38,043 nt of DNA from JAFKKS01 sp039808325 (GTDB taxonomy: Bacteria > Pseudomonadota > Alphaproteobacteria > Rhizobiales > Xanthobacteraceae): positions 1 through 38,043 of the forward strand of contig JBDHSU010000022.1 in NCBI GenBank assembly GCA_039808325.1. The letters are read 5' to 3'. A program made the position numbers and the translations under genes. The notes beneath the pieces are model-generated. The model saw only the letters and a list, made by a program, of their open reading frames with translations, was not told where the DNA came from and ran no database searches. Positions 1 through 8,182 of this stretch are shown piece by piece; the first letter of the stretch is position 1; every line of letters begins with the position of its first letter.

Positions 1-52
1 GTGTGCAGCGGTTTTCCGCCCGCATCCCGCTCTAAGTTATGAGAATCGATCA
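1..52 (-). repeat. Dispersed repeat, copy A (inverted mate at 13251)
   Basis: The first 52 bases are the reverse complement of 13251-13302 with only two mismatches that I can see. The copy is probably cut by the window edge, because the mate continues to 13320 as a palindrome bounded by AGAGCGGGGTG and CATCCCGCTCT. It is non-coding and resembles the short palindromic elements common in Rhizobiales intergenic DNA. Confidence 0.8.
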
Positions 53-57
53 CGTTC

Positions 58-88
58 ATGATTTTGGATCGATTCGACCCAAAATCAT
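58..88. repeat. Perfect 10-bp-arm palindrome
   Basis: ATGATTTTGG (58-67) and CCAAAATCAT (79-88) form a perfect inverted repeat around an 11-base loop, flanked by CGTTC and CGTGATCG. No T-run follows on either strand, so it looks like another dispersed palindrome rather than a terminator. Positions 89-281 hold no gene I can support. Confidence 0.6.
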
Positions 89-281
89 CGTGATCGAGAG
101 CACGATCCCGAACGGGAGAACGGCGGGTTCGATTCAACGCGCTTGAATAAGGCGCGAGGCGCGCCGGGCGGCATTCGCGGCGGCGGCGGCATTAAGATCG
201 CGTTCACCAAACCGGCCCGTTGCGCGCGATTTGCGTACCGCGATCAAGGCGCTCTTAAGCCTGTGCTGCGAGACTGGCGTC

Positions 282-1232
282 ATGGTTTCCTCCGCGACGG
301 AAAACGACGTGCGCCTCATGGCGCAACGGGTCTGGCTCCTCGTCGGCGCTTTCGCCGTGACGGTCGCCGCCGCCTATCTCGGGGTCGGACTGCGCCCCGA
401 TCTCTCCAGCAATCCGGCCCTGCTTGCCATCATCGCCATCTACGCCGGTATCGCCATTTTCTACCGCACCGTGCGCGCCGACCCGCGTCTCTATGCATCG
501 CTCGAAGCGGCGGGACAGATGGTCCTCGTGCTTCTTCTCGGTCTGATGCTCACCTATGCCGCCGCCTGTTCGCCGCTGCCGACCCGCGACGCGCTGTTCG
601 ATTCGCTCGATCACGCCATGGGTCTCGACCGCTCCGCCTACTTCGCGGCGATCGTCGACAGCGACTTGCTGTGCAAGCTTTCCGGCTACATCTATCTCAC
701 CATCCAGCCGCAGATCGTGCTCGTGCCGTTCGCCCTGCTGATGACCGGCCATGGGCGCCGCCTGCAAACGTTCACGCTCGCGTTCGGCATCGCGCTGATG
801 ACGACGATCGTCGTTGGGGCGCTGCTGCCGTCGAGCGCGTCGCACGTCTTCGCGGATCTGCAGGCCGCCGGCTTCGACACCAGCGGCAGCCACTTCGCCA
901 CTTACGAAGCATTGCGCAGCGGCACCCGGCGCGTCGTCGCGCTCAACAAGTTCGAAGGGCTCATCACCTTTCCGAGTTTTCATGCCGCGGCCGGCGTGCT
1001 GTTCACCTGGGCTCTGTGGGTCGTGCGTCCGCTGCGCTGGCCGCTTCTCGTCGTGAACGCGGCGATGGTCGTGGTCGCGCCGATCCACGGGCCGCATTAT
1101 TTCGTCGACATTCCCGCCGGGCTCGTCGTCGCGTCGGCCGCGATCCTTGTTGCCCGACGCCTCGCGCGCATCCCTGCCGCGACTTCGGCGTCGCTGCCGC
1201 AAGTCGCCGCGCCACAGCCCAGCCGGGCGTGA
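282..1232 (+). CDS. PAP2-family (PAP2_3-like) integral membrane phosphatase
   Basis: Predicted polytopic membrane protein of about 316 residues with at least six hydrophobic segments. The C-terminal half carries the two conserved PAP2 histidine motifs, PSFHAA and then HGPHYFVDIPAG, in the order and context expected for the PAP2 / lipid phosphate phosphatase superfamily, probably the PAP2_3 (inositol-phosphorylceramide-synthase-like) branch. Such proteins hydrolyse or transfer phosphate on lipid substrates at the membrane; the substrate cannot be told from sequence. I chose ATG 282. An in-frame TTG at 231 would add 17 residues and ATG 318 would remove 12; none has a strong ribosome binding site, so the start is uncertain. 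It is followed by a 190-base gap, so it is probably monocistronic. Confidence 0.75.
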   Translation: MVSSATENDVRLMAQRVWLLVGAFAVTVAAAYLGVGLRPDLSSNPALLAIIAIYAGIAIFYRTVRADPRLYASLEAAGQMVLVLLLGLMLTYAAACSPLPTRDALFDSLDHAMGLDRSAYFAAIVDSDLLCKLSGYIYLTIQPQIVLVPFALLMTGHGRRLQTFTLAFGIALMTTIVVGALLPSSASHVFADLQAAGFDTSGSHFATYEALRSGTRRVVALNKFEGLITFPSFHAAAGVLFTWALWVVRPLRWPLLVVNAAMVVVAPIHGPHYFVDIPAGLVVASAAILVARRLARIPAATSASLPQVAAPQPSRA

Positions 1233-1421
1233 CGATCGGTCCCGCATCCGCCGATCGGTACTTTGGAATTCAACGAAAATCCGAAGGTTGACGAAGGCCG
1301 GTTGCGTCCGGCAACTTGTGCCGTCGACGCCAGCCGCGCGCCACGCGTCCTTGCCGCTTCACATATCGAACATCTGAGATCGCATGCGGGCCGCACCGCC
1401 CGCCGGTCACAAGGAGACATC

Positions 1422-1871
1422 ATGCGTCGCGCCCTGGCCCTTTCGCTCCTCTCCGCGCTGTCGCTCGCTGCCGTGGCGCCGCTTGCCGCTCAGCCTGCGG
1501 CCCAGAACTCCGCCCACAACCCGGCGAACGAGCCGATCACCGTCGAGCTCAACGCCGCCGAGCCGGCGCAGAACAAATGCCGCGTCGCTTTCGTCATCGC
1601 AAACAAGGGCGCGACCGCCATCGAAAGCCTCAAGCTCGATCTCGCGATCTTCAATCGCGACGGCGTCGTGCAGCGTCGCATCGTCACGGAGATGGCGCCG
1701 CTGCGCCGCGCGAAGACGATCGTGAAGACCTTCGAACTCGAGAACGAGTGCGGACACATCGGCTCGATCCTCGTCAACGACGTCACCGCCTGCACGCCAG
1801 GCGATGCCGCGTCCTGCCTCGATCGCCTGACGCCGTCGTCGAAGGTGGGGGAGATCAAGTTCTACAAGTAG
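1422..1871 (+). CDS. Small exported protein, unknown function
   Basis: 149-residue protein with a clear Sec-type signal peptide: MRRALALS, a hydrophobic core, and likely cleavage near APLAAQPAAQ. The mature part is predicted beta-rich, resembles a single immunoglobulin-like domain, and has four cysteines (CRVAF, ENECGH, TACTPG, SCLDR) that could form two disulfides in the periplasm. The start is well supported by AAGGAG seven bases upstream of ATG 1422; in-frame upstream codons from 1263 lack such a site. I do not recognise a named family and give no function. The next gene starts 49 bases downstream on the same strand, so co-transcription is possible. Confidence 0.75.
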   Translation: MRRALALSLLSALSLAAVAPLAAQPAAQNSAHNPANEPITVELNAAEPAQNKCRVAFVIANKGATAIESLKLDLAIFNRDGVVQRRIVTEMAPLRRAKTIVKTFELENECGHIGSILVNDVTACTPGDAASCLDRLTPSSKVGEIKFYK

Positions 1872-1920
1872 CCTTTCCGCCACGGCGCGTTGCGAATGCC
1901 GCGGCCAAGGCGGTGTTGTG

Positions 1921-2484
1921 ATGCAGCAAGACACCGACCGCTTCGTCGTCGTCACCGGCGGGCCCGGCGCCGGCAAAACAACGCTCGTCGACGCGCTCGA
2001 GCGTGAAGGCTATGCCCGCACCATCGAGGCCGGGCGTGCGATCATCCGCGAACAATCGGAGCAGGGCGGCAGCGCGCTGCCCTGGGTCGATCCGGTCGCC
2101 TTCGCCGCGCGCATGTTCGAGTGGGAGCTGCGCTCGTATCGCACGGCGCGGGCGCATCCCGGCATCACGATCTTCGATCGCGGCCTTCCGGATTTGATCG
2201 GCTATTACGCCCTCATCCGCCGCGAAATGCCGGACGACGTCCGCCGCGCGGCCGAGATTCACCGCTACAACGGCCGCGTCTTCATCGCCCCGCCGTGGCG
2301 GACGATCTTCGCGCAGGACACGGAGCGCAAGCAGGACTTTTCCGAGGCGGTGGGAACGTACCTCGCCATGGTCGGCGCCTACGCGGCCTGCGGCTACGAG
2401 CTTGTGGAACTGCCCTGCGTGACGGTCGCGGAGCGCGTGCGCTTCGTCCGCGATCGGATCGGCCCGACACGAACCTCATCCTGA
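1921..2484 (+). CDS. AAA-family predicted ATPase / kinase-like protein
   Basis: 187-residue P-loop protein. Walker A is GGPGAGKTTL at about residues 13-22. IFDRGLPDLIGYY in the middle resembles the Walker B/substrate region of AAA_28-type proteins, which look like small nucleoside or adenylate kinases. The family is widespread but poorly characterised, and its substrate is unknown. GTG 1918 directly precedes ATG 1921 in frame and either could start translation. The final codons run into a CTCATCCTGAGAAGG stretch resembling the dispersed CATCCTGAGG repeat family, so the C-terminus (RTSS) may be repeat-derived. Family assignment is secure; role is not. Confidence 0.75.
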   Translation: MQQDTDRFVVVTGGPGAGKTTLVDALEREGYARTIEAGRAIIREQSEQGGSALPWVDPVAFAARMFEWELRSYRTARAHPGITIFDRGLPDLIGYYALIRREMPDDVRRAAEIHRYNGRVFIAPPWRTIFAQDTERKQDFSEAVGTYLAMVGAYAACGYELVELPCVTVAERVRFVRDRIGPTRTSS

Positions 2485-2550
2485 GAAGGCGGCAAGCGCC
2501 CTCTCGGAATGTCGGTGTTCGCCGCGTGACGGAAAAACTTCCACACTCGC

Positions 2551-2576
2551 GTCACAAGCGGCGCGCCTGATCGTCA
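2551..2576 (+). promoter_or_regulatory. Candidate ECF41-type promoter
   Basis: CGTCACA (2551-2557), 15 bases, then CGTC (2573-2576). The known ECF41 promoter motif is TGTCACA in the -35 region and CGTC in the -10 region with a spacer of about this length, so this differs at one position. It lies 36 bases upstream of the first gene of the ECF41 operon, where an autoregulated promoter is expected. Confidence 0.6.
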
Positions 2577-2612
2577 TGGGAGCATGGACTCCCAAGACGA
2601 AAGGACCACGTC

Positions 2613-3068
2613 ATGAACGACGCCTCCGTCGCCCGGTACGACAACACCAAGCCGGTGCCGTACGAGCAAACCAATCCCGATATCCTGCAGGCCATGGTCG
2701 CGGCGAGCGCCGTGATCAAGAATCAGGACCTGGACCGCGCGCTTGTGCATCTCGTGATGCTGCGCGCCTCGCAGATCAATGGCTGCGCATCCTGCGTGAA
2801 GATGCACACCAAGGAGGCGAAGGAGGACGGCGAGGCCGAGGAGCGGCTGGAGCGGCTGATCGTCTGGCGCCACGTCAGCGATTTCGACGAGCGCGAGAAG
2901 GCGGCGCTGGCGTGGACGGAGTCGCTTACCGAATTCGACCGGAGAGAAAACCTCGGTCCGCTGCGCGCCCGCTTGCGGACGCATTTCAGCGACAAGCAGA
3001 TCGGCGCGCTCACCTCTACGATCGCGCTGATCAATTTCTGGAACCGAGTCCAAATCTCGAGGCACTGA
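2613..3068 (+). CDS. Carboxymuconolactone decarboxylase-family (AhpD-like) protein, ECF41 partner
   Basis: 151-residue all-helical CMD/AhpD-fold protein. The redox motif C58-A-S-C61-VKM-H65 fits the CxxCxxxH signature of AhpD-like alkylhydroperoxidases, preceded by QING as is usual for the family. The likely role is thiol-dependent peroxide or organic-substrate redox chemistry in the cytosol; the true substrate is unknown. The start is supported by GAAAGGA upstream of ATG 2613. The stop overlaps the sigma-factor start by one base (TGATG), implying translational coupling. Pairing of a CMD, oxidoreductase or epimerase gene with an ECF41 sigma factor is a known genomic signature, and the partner is normally the main target of the sigma factor. 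Confidence 0.88.
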   Translation: MNDASVARYDNTKPVPYEQTNPDILQAMVAASAVIKNQDLDRALVHLVMLRASQINGCASCVKMHTKEAKEDGEAEERLERLIVWRHVSDFDEREKAALAWTESLTEFDRRENLGPLRARLRTHFSDKQIGALTSTIALINFWNRVQISRH

Positions 3069-3958
3069 TGCCCGACCGTTCCGGAGACCATGCGTTCGAA
3101 CAGGCGAGGCCGGCATTGCTCGGCCTTGCTTACCGCATTCTCGGCTCGCGCGCCGACGCCGAGGACGCGGTGCAGGACACGTTCCTGAAATGGCGGCGCG
3201 CGGAGCACGGCACGATCGGAAATCCACGCGCGTGGCTCGCCACGACCTGCACACGCCGTGCGATCGACATGCTGCGCGCCGCGTATCGCAGCCGCGTCGA
3301 CTATGTCGGCGCCTGGCTGCCGGAGCCGATCGAAACGTCGATCCTCGCCGACGCCGGCGACGACGCGCCGCTCGCGGCATCGCTCAACACCGCGTTCATG
3401 CTGATGCTCGAACGCCTGACGCCGAAGGAACGCGCCGCCTACCTGCTGCACGAGATCTTCGAGTTCGACTATCCGCAGATCGCGCAGACGCTCGACATCC
3501 GGGAGACGGCGTGCCGCAAGCTCGTCTCGCGCGCCCGCGCCAACATCGATAAGGCGCAGGTGCGCCACGTCACGCCCGTCGACCAGCAAGAGAAGCTGCT
3601 CGCCGCGTTTGAGACGGCGATCGTGAGCGGCGACGCCGCGCCGTTTGCGGCGCTCCTCTCCGACGACGTCGCCCTCAGCGCCGACAGCGGCGGCAAGGTT
3701 CCGGCCGTCATGCGGACGCTGCGCGGCAAGGACGAGGTGGTCGCTTTCATCGCGGCCGTCGGCGAGCGCTTTTGGCGCCGGCAGCGACGCATCGCCACCG
3801 ATCTCAACGGCGGCCGCGGCGTGATCTTCAAGGACAACGACGGCATCGTCGCCGCGCTTTCCTTCGCCTACGACGCGCGGGGCAAGGTCACGAACATCTT
3901 CGCCATGCGCAATCCCGACAAGCTCGCACGCTTGGACGAGGTGGCGGTCAAGTCGTGA
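3068..3958 (+). CDS. ECF41-group RNA polymerase sigma factor with fused SnoaL-like C-terminal domain
   Basis: 296 residues, longer than a plain ECF sigma factor (about 170-200). Sigma region 2 spans about residues 10-75 (AYRILGSRADAEDAVQDTFL), region 4 about 108-163 (LTPKERAAYLLHEIF, then the helix-turn-helix), and a SnoaL/NTF2-like domain about 173-292. The three ECF41 signatures are visible: WLPEP in the linker (83-87), DSGGK at 206-210 (the DGGGR-equivalent), and NPDKL at 282-286. In ECF41 the C-terminal domain acts as a built-in regulator in place of a separate anti-sigma factor, and no anti-sigma gene is present here. ATG 3068 overlaps the preceding stop by one base. The signal is unknown; redox or oxidative stress is a guess from the partner gene. 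Confidence 0.9.
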   Translation: MPDRSGDHAFEQARPALLGLAYRILGSRADAEDAVQDTFLKWRRAEHGTIGNPRAWLATTCTRRAIDMLRAAYRSRVDYVGAWLPEPIETSILADAGDDAPLAASLNTAFMLMLERLTPKERAAYLLHEIFEFDYPQIAQTLDIRETACRKLVSRARANIDKAQVRHVTPVDQQEKLLAAFETAIVSGDAAPFAALLSDDVALSADSGGKVPAVMRTLRGKDEVVAFIAAVGERFWRRQRRIATDLNGGRGVIFKDNDGIVAALSFAYDARGKVTNIFAMRNPDKLARLDEVAVKS

Positions 3959-3979
3959 TCTGAGCTGAGAACCAGATAG

Positions 3980-4002
3980 AAAAAAGGCCGAGACAAACGG
4001 CC
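3980..4002 (-). terminator. Intrinsic terminator of rho
   Basis: Read on the minus strand: GGCCG, a seven-base loop, CGGCC, then six T. It lies 61 bases past the rho stop. The T-run is on the minus-strand side only, so it serves rho and not the convergent sigma-factor gene. Confidence 0.7.
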
Positions 4003-4017
4003 GCGCCCGTCTTCGGC

Positions 4018-4039
4018 GGGCTATGCCCGGCCGTCACGA
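4018..4039 (+). repeat. Short dispersed repeat, GGCTATGCCCGGC family
   Basis: GGGCTATGCCCGGCCGTCACGA matches, with small changes, the segment at 28698-28718 and the reverse complement of 20690-20710. All three lie just past gene ends. They may be remnants of one palindromic element family. Confidence 0.5.
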
Positions 4040-4062
4040 ACGAAAGCTGAGAAGTCCGTCAG

Positions 4063-5328
<1,266 letters not shown>

Positions 5329-5701
5329 ACGGGGAGTCCTTGGGTGAGCGGGTCGCTGATGGATACAGAGGCGACGTCAAGCTCTCGTGAGGGAATGACC
5401 GCAGGTCTTGGGAGGTGACGCCCGGAAGGGCTCTCCACACCCGATGCGTCGGCCGGTCAAACAATACACCGGACTCGAAGGGCATCCGCCTGCGTTCGGG
5501 AGGATGCAGCAACATAGGGAAGTTCGGGATTTTCCGCAAGAGGGCGTAAAAGTATACGCTGAGTTCTTTCCGTCACCCTGAGGTGCGAGCCGACGGTGTC
5601 GGCGAGCCTCGAAGGGCGACGGCCCAGAATACCCGGCCATCCTTCGAGGCTCGCTTCGCGAGCACCTCAGGATGACGGAGAAATGCCCTGGGCTGCGCCC
5701 C
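5329..5701. other. Intergenic region hemJ-rho: rho leader and repeat, no gene
   Basis: 373 bases without a supportable gene. It holds the rho 5' leader; TATACT read on the minus strand at 5551-5556 could be a -10 element, but I see no convincing -35. The hemJ-proximal third is filled by the repeat at 5570-5678. Confidence 0.5.
5570..5678. repeat. Palindromic repeat, CCGTCATCCTGAGG family
   Basis: CCGTCACCCTGAGGTGCGAG at 5570-5589 pairs with the inverted end AGCACCTCAGGATGACGG at 5661-5678; the inside also repeats GAGCCTCGAAGG / CCTTCGAGGCTC. Relatives are at 25943-26068, 37584-37690 and, degenerate, 17261-17355. It could form a long hairpin in the hemJ-rho transcript. Confidence 0.8.
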
Positions 5702-6124
5702 TCAGAACGGTTTCACGATCACCATGATCACGATGACGATAAGCAGGACGGTGGGTATCTCGTTCATCAGGCGCCAATGCGTGGCCGAACGGGTGTTGCG
5801 GTCCTCGGCGAAGGCGCGGCGGGCCTGACTGAAATAACCGTGCAGCCCCGACATCGCCAGCACGGCCGCCAGCTTGACGTGGAACCAGCCGCTCGAGAAC
5901 CAGCCGCCGTCCCAGGCCAGCCACAAGCCAAGCAGCCAGGCAATAACCATGGCCGGGTTGATGATGCCCTTCAGGAGCCGCCGCTCCATGATCTTGAAGG
6001 TCTCGGACTGCGCCGAGCCCGCTGGCGCGTCGCAATGGTAGACGAACAGCCGCGGAAGATAGAGCATCCCCGCCATCCAGGCGATGATGGCGATGACGTG
6101 GGCCGCTTTCAGCCAGAGATACAT
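5702..6124 (-). CDS. hemJ: Protoporphyrinogen IX oxidase HemJ
   Basis: 140-residue membrane protein with four predicted transmembrane helices and the UPF0093 (CopD-superfamily) pattern: KAAHVIAIIAWMAGMLYLPR at the N-terminus and later KGIINPAMVIAW and WFHVKLAAVL. HemJ oxidises protoporphyrinogen IX to protoporphyrin IX in haem synthesis and is the form used by most alphaproteobacteria. The conserved His in AAHVI and in WFHVK are candidate haem or catalytic ligands. It precedes rho on the same strand. In many alphaproteobacteria hemE (uroporphyrinogen decarboxylase) sits next to this gene beside the origin; hemE is absent from this window. A long palindrome begins seven bases upstream of the start codon. 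Confidence 0.92.
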   Translation of the reverse strand: MYLWLKAAHVIAIIAWMAGMLYLPRLFVYHCDAPAGSAQSETFKIMERRLLKGIINPAMVIAWLLGLWLAWDGGWFSSGWFHVKLAAVLAMSGLHGYFSQARRAFAEDRNTRSATHWRLMNEIPTVLLIVIVIMVIVKPF

Positions 6125-6130
6125 ACCAAT

Positions 6131-6197
6131 GGTCCGATTCTAACATTTGCACCCCATTTCAGCGGGACGCTTCTGCAAATGTTAGAATCGAGGGACC
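6131..6197. repeat. Long palindrome directly upstream of hemJ
   Basis: GATTCTAACATTTGCA at 6136-6151 is perfectly inverted at 6174-6189 (16-bp arms), extended by GGTCC (6131-6135) and GGACC (6193-6197) with a three-base offset. Each long arm contains a GANTC site. It overlaps the hemJ 5' untranslated region, so it may be a mobile palindrome, an operator, or a hairpin in the leader. Confidence 0.85.
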
Positions 6198-6666
6198 ACT
6201 AGCAGCTATTCGTGCTCGAGTGGAGCTTTGGGATTCGACATTCGCTTTCGGCAGGGGCGGCAAGACGGCGGCGAAGATCGAACCCGCTCCACTATCGAAA
6301 CCTTCTCTTAAAAAGAATCCTTTGAGTCTTAAGGTTTGAGATTCTTAGGCGGTTGGTTAGACTCACGCCTTGCCTTCAACAATCGAACGGTGGCCGTTTC
6401 CCTTTTCCCCGCATTTCACGGTGCTGATGTTCGTGTTGCCGCGCGCGGAATTTTCGTTGCGATACAGAACGATCCGGCGGGCCGCGCAACACAGGCCGGC
6501 GCCTGTCCCGGGGATAGGCCTGCGCGATGCGGGTGGGGATAGGGTTGTCACAACAGGGAACCATGTGGACGGTTTTGGCCTCTGTCCACCGCTGCGCCTT
6601 GCGTCCCTTCCGGGGGCATGCGTTCCTCCCCATTGATTCACAGCATGTCCGCATGGTTTGGCCCGC
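6198..6666. other. Candidate chromosomal replication origin (oriC)
   Basis: 469 bases without a supportable gene between hemJ/rho (minus) and the PPDK-regulator/maf/coaE/dnaQ/secB cluster (plus). In Caulobacter and Rickettsia the origin lies next to hemE and the homolog of the gene at 6667, so position and divergent gene polarity both fit. An AT-richer stretch at 6301-6364 could be an unwinding element and holds four GANTC sites (6315, 6324, 6340, 6360). TGATTCACA at 6634-6642 is one base from the Caulobacter DnaA G-box TGATCCACA; TGGGGA at about 6534 and TCCCCA at 6627-6632 resemble its weak W-boxes. No perfect TTATCCACA box and no TTAA-N7-TTAA CtrA site was found. Call rests mainly on context. 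Confidence 0.6.
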
Positions 6667-7506
6667 ATGGCTGACGACCGAGGAAGCTTTTTTCATCTGC
6701 ATCTCGTGTCGGATGCGACCGGCGAGACGCTGATCACGGTCGCGCGCGCGGCGGCCGCGCAATACGAGAATGTGACGGCGGTGGAGCACGTCTATCCGCT
6801 GGTGCGTACCCAGAAGCAGATCGAGCGCGTTCTGGACGAAATCGAGACCTCGCCCGGCATCGTGCTCTATACGCTGCTCGATCCGGCCTTGACCGGCCGC
6901 CTCGAGGACAAGTGCCGCGAGCTCAGCATACCGAGCCTGTCCGTTCTCGGACCCGTGCTCTCGCTCCTGAAATCCTACCTCGGCGCCGAGACGACCTCGC
7001 GCATCGGCGCGCAGCACATGCTTAACGCCGATTATTTCAAGCGCATCGACGCCCTGAACTACACGATGCTGCATGACGACGGGCAGCATCTCGACAATCT
7101 CGAAGAGGCTGACATCGTGCTCACCGGCGTCTCCCGCACGTCGAAGACGCCGACGTCCATTTATCTCGCCAATCGCGGCGTGAAGACCGCGAACGTCCCG
7201 CTGATCGCCGGCATTCCCGTGCCGGCGCAGCTTGAACGGCTGGAGCGGCCTTTGGTCATCGGCCTTTTCGCAACGCCCGAGCGCATCGTGCAGATCCGGC
7301 AGAATCGCCTCCTGAGTTTGCGCGCCAGCGAGGACGACCCGTATGTGGACCGCCAGGCGGTGAGCGAGGAGATCGCGTTCTCGCGGCGGCTTTGCGCGCG
7401 GCACAACTGGCCGTCGATCGATGTGACGCGGCGTTCGATCGAGGAAACCGCGGCGGCGGCGATGGCGCTTCTGGCGGAGCGGCGCCGCCATTCCGGGACC
7501 GTGTAG
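6667..7506 (+). CDS. Pyruvate, phosphate dikinase regulatory protein (DUF299/PPSR family)
   Basis: 279-residue member of the bifunctional serine/threonine kinase-phosphorylase family that switches pyruvate phosphate dikinase or PEP synthase off by ADP-dependent phosphorylation and on by Pi-dependent dephosphorylation. N-terminal FFHLHLVSDATGETL and the P-loop-like TGVSRTSKTPTSIYLANRG (about residues 152-170) are family hallmarks. ATG 6667 gives the usual N-terminus; TTG 6658 would add three residues. Its stop abuts the maf start codon directly, so the two are surely coupled. It is the first gene to the right of the candidate origin, as in other alphaproteobacteria. The target dikinase is not in the window. 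Confidence 0.93.
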   Translation: MADDRGSFFHLHLVSDATGETLITVARAAAAQYENVTAVEHVYPLVRTQKQIERVLDEIETSPGIVLYTLLDPALTGRLEDKCRELSIPSLSVLGPVLSLLKSYLGAETTSRIGAQHMLNADYFKRIDALNYTMLHDDGQHLDNLEEADIVLTGVSRTSKTPTSIYLANRGVKTANVPLIAGIPVPAQLERLERPLVIGLFATPERIVQIRQNRLLSLRASEDDPYVDRQAVSEEIAFSRRLCARHNWPSIDVTRRSIEETAAAAMALLAERRRHSGTV

Positions 7507-8115
7507 ATGACCTTGTGGCTGGCTCGCGAACCGCTCGTCCTGGCGTCGAAAAGCGCCGTTCGCCGCGATATTCTCGAGAACGCCGGCCTTCCGGTCGCGG
7601 TGCACCCCGCCGATATCGACGAGCGCGGCCTCGAGAGCGGAATGGGCGGAGCCGGGCCGGGGGAGGTCGCGCAGGCGCTTGCCCTGGCGAAAGCGCGGGC
7701 GGTGTCGGCGATGATGCCCGGCCGGCTGGTTCTCGGCGCCGACCAGACGCTGGCGCTCGGCGACGCCGTCTTTTCCAAGCCGGCTGACAGGGATGCCGCG
7801 CGAGCACAGCTCCAAGCCCTGCGGGACAAGACGCACACCCTGCACGCCGGGATGGCGCTGGTCGAGGATGGCGCCGAAGTGTTCGCGCATACGGGTGCCG
7901 CGCAGTTGACCGTGCGGCCATTTTCCGACGATTTCCTGGAGACTTACCTGTCGGCGGCAGGCGATGCGGTGCTGCACAGCGTCGGCGCCTATCAGATAGA
8001 AGGAACAGGAATTCATTTGTTCGACCGTATCGACGGCGACCAGTTCACGATCATGGGCCTGCCGTTGCTGCCGCTGCTGAATTTCCTGCGCGGCTGGGGG
8101 TATCTGGCGGTATGA
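7507..8115 (+). CDS. maf: Maf-like nucleoside triphosphate pyrophosphatase
   Basis: 202 residues. Maf proteins hydrolyse non-canonical or modified nucleotides (for example dTTP/UTP or m7GTP) to monophosphates and pyrophosphate in the cytosol. Motifs: LASKSAVRRDIL near residue 12 (the SxSxxR substrate loop), VLGADQTLAL with the catalytic-base Asp near residue 79, and SVGAYQIEGTG near 158. Subfamily (YhdE-like or YceF-like) is not decided here. ATG follows the upstream stop with no gap. In relatives aroE is often found between maf and coaE; here coaE follows directly after 67 bases. Confidence 0.92.
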   Translation: MTLWLAREPLVLASKSAVRRDILENAGLPVAVHPADIDERGLESGMGGAGPGEVAQALALAKARAVSAMMPGRLVLGADQTLALGDAVFSKPADRDAARAQLQALRDKTHTLHAGMALVEDGAEVFAHTGAAQLTVRPFSDDFLETYLSAAGDAVLHSVGAYQIEGTGIHLFDRIDGDQFTIMGLPLLPLLNFLRGWGYLAV

Positions 8116-8182
8116 CGGGGCTCGGGAGCTCGGCCGATACGGCGTGCCGACGCGAAGCCCTCGTCCCGCGAAAGGAACTCGC

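Noticed and set aside
255..1247. Long antisense open frames opposite most genes
   Set aside because: Arg/Ala/Gly-rich shadow translations in frames mirroring the true codons; no motifs or ribosome binding sites.
1265..1289. GGAAT-N17-GTT, resembling an EcfG general-stress promoter (GGAAC-N16/17-CGTT)
   Set aside because: Both boxes have a mismatch and the site is more than 130 bases from the next start codon; such matches are expected by chance.
6308..6360. TTAA and TTAG pairs near the candidate origin considered as CtrA sites
   Set aside because: Spacings are 17 (TTAA-TTAA) and 8 (TTAG-TTAG) bases; the CtrA consensus needs TTAA-N7-TTAA.
6370..6636. 88-codon open frame in the candidate origin region
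   Set aside because: No ribosome binding site, no recognisable motif, composition unlike neighbouring genes.
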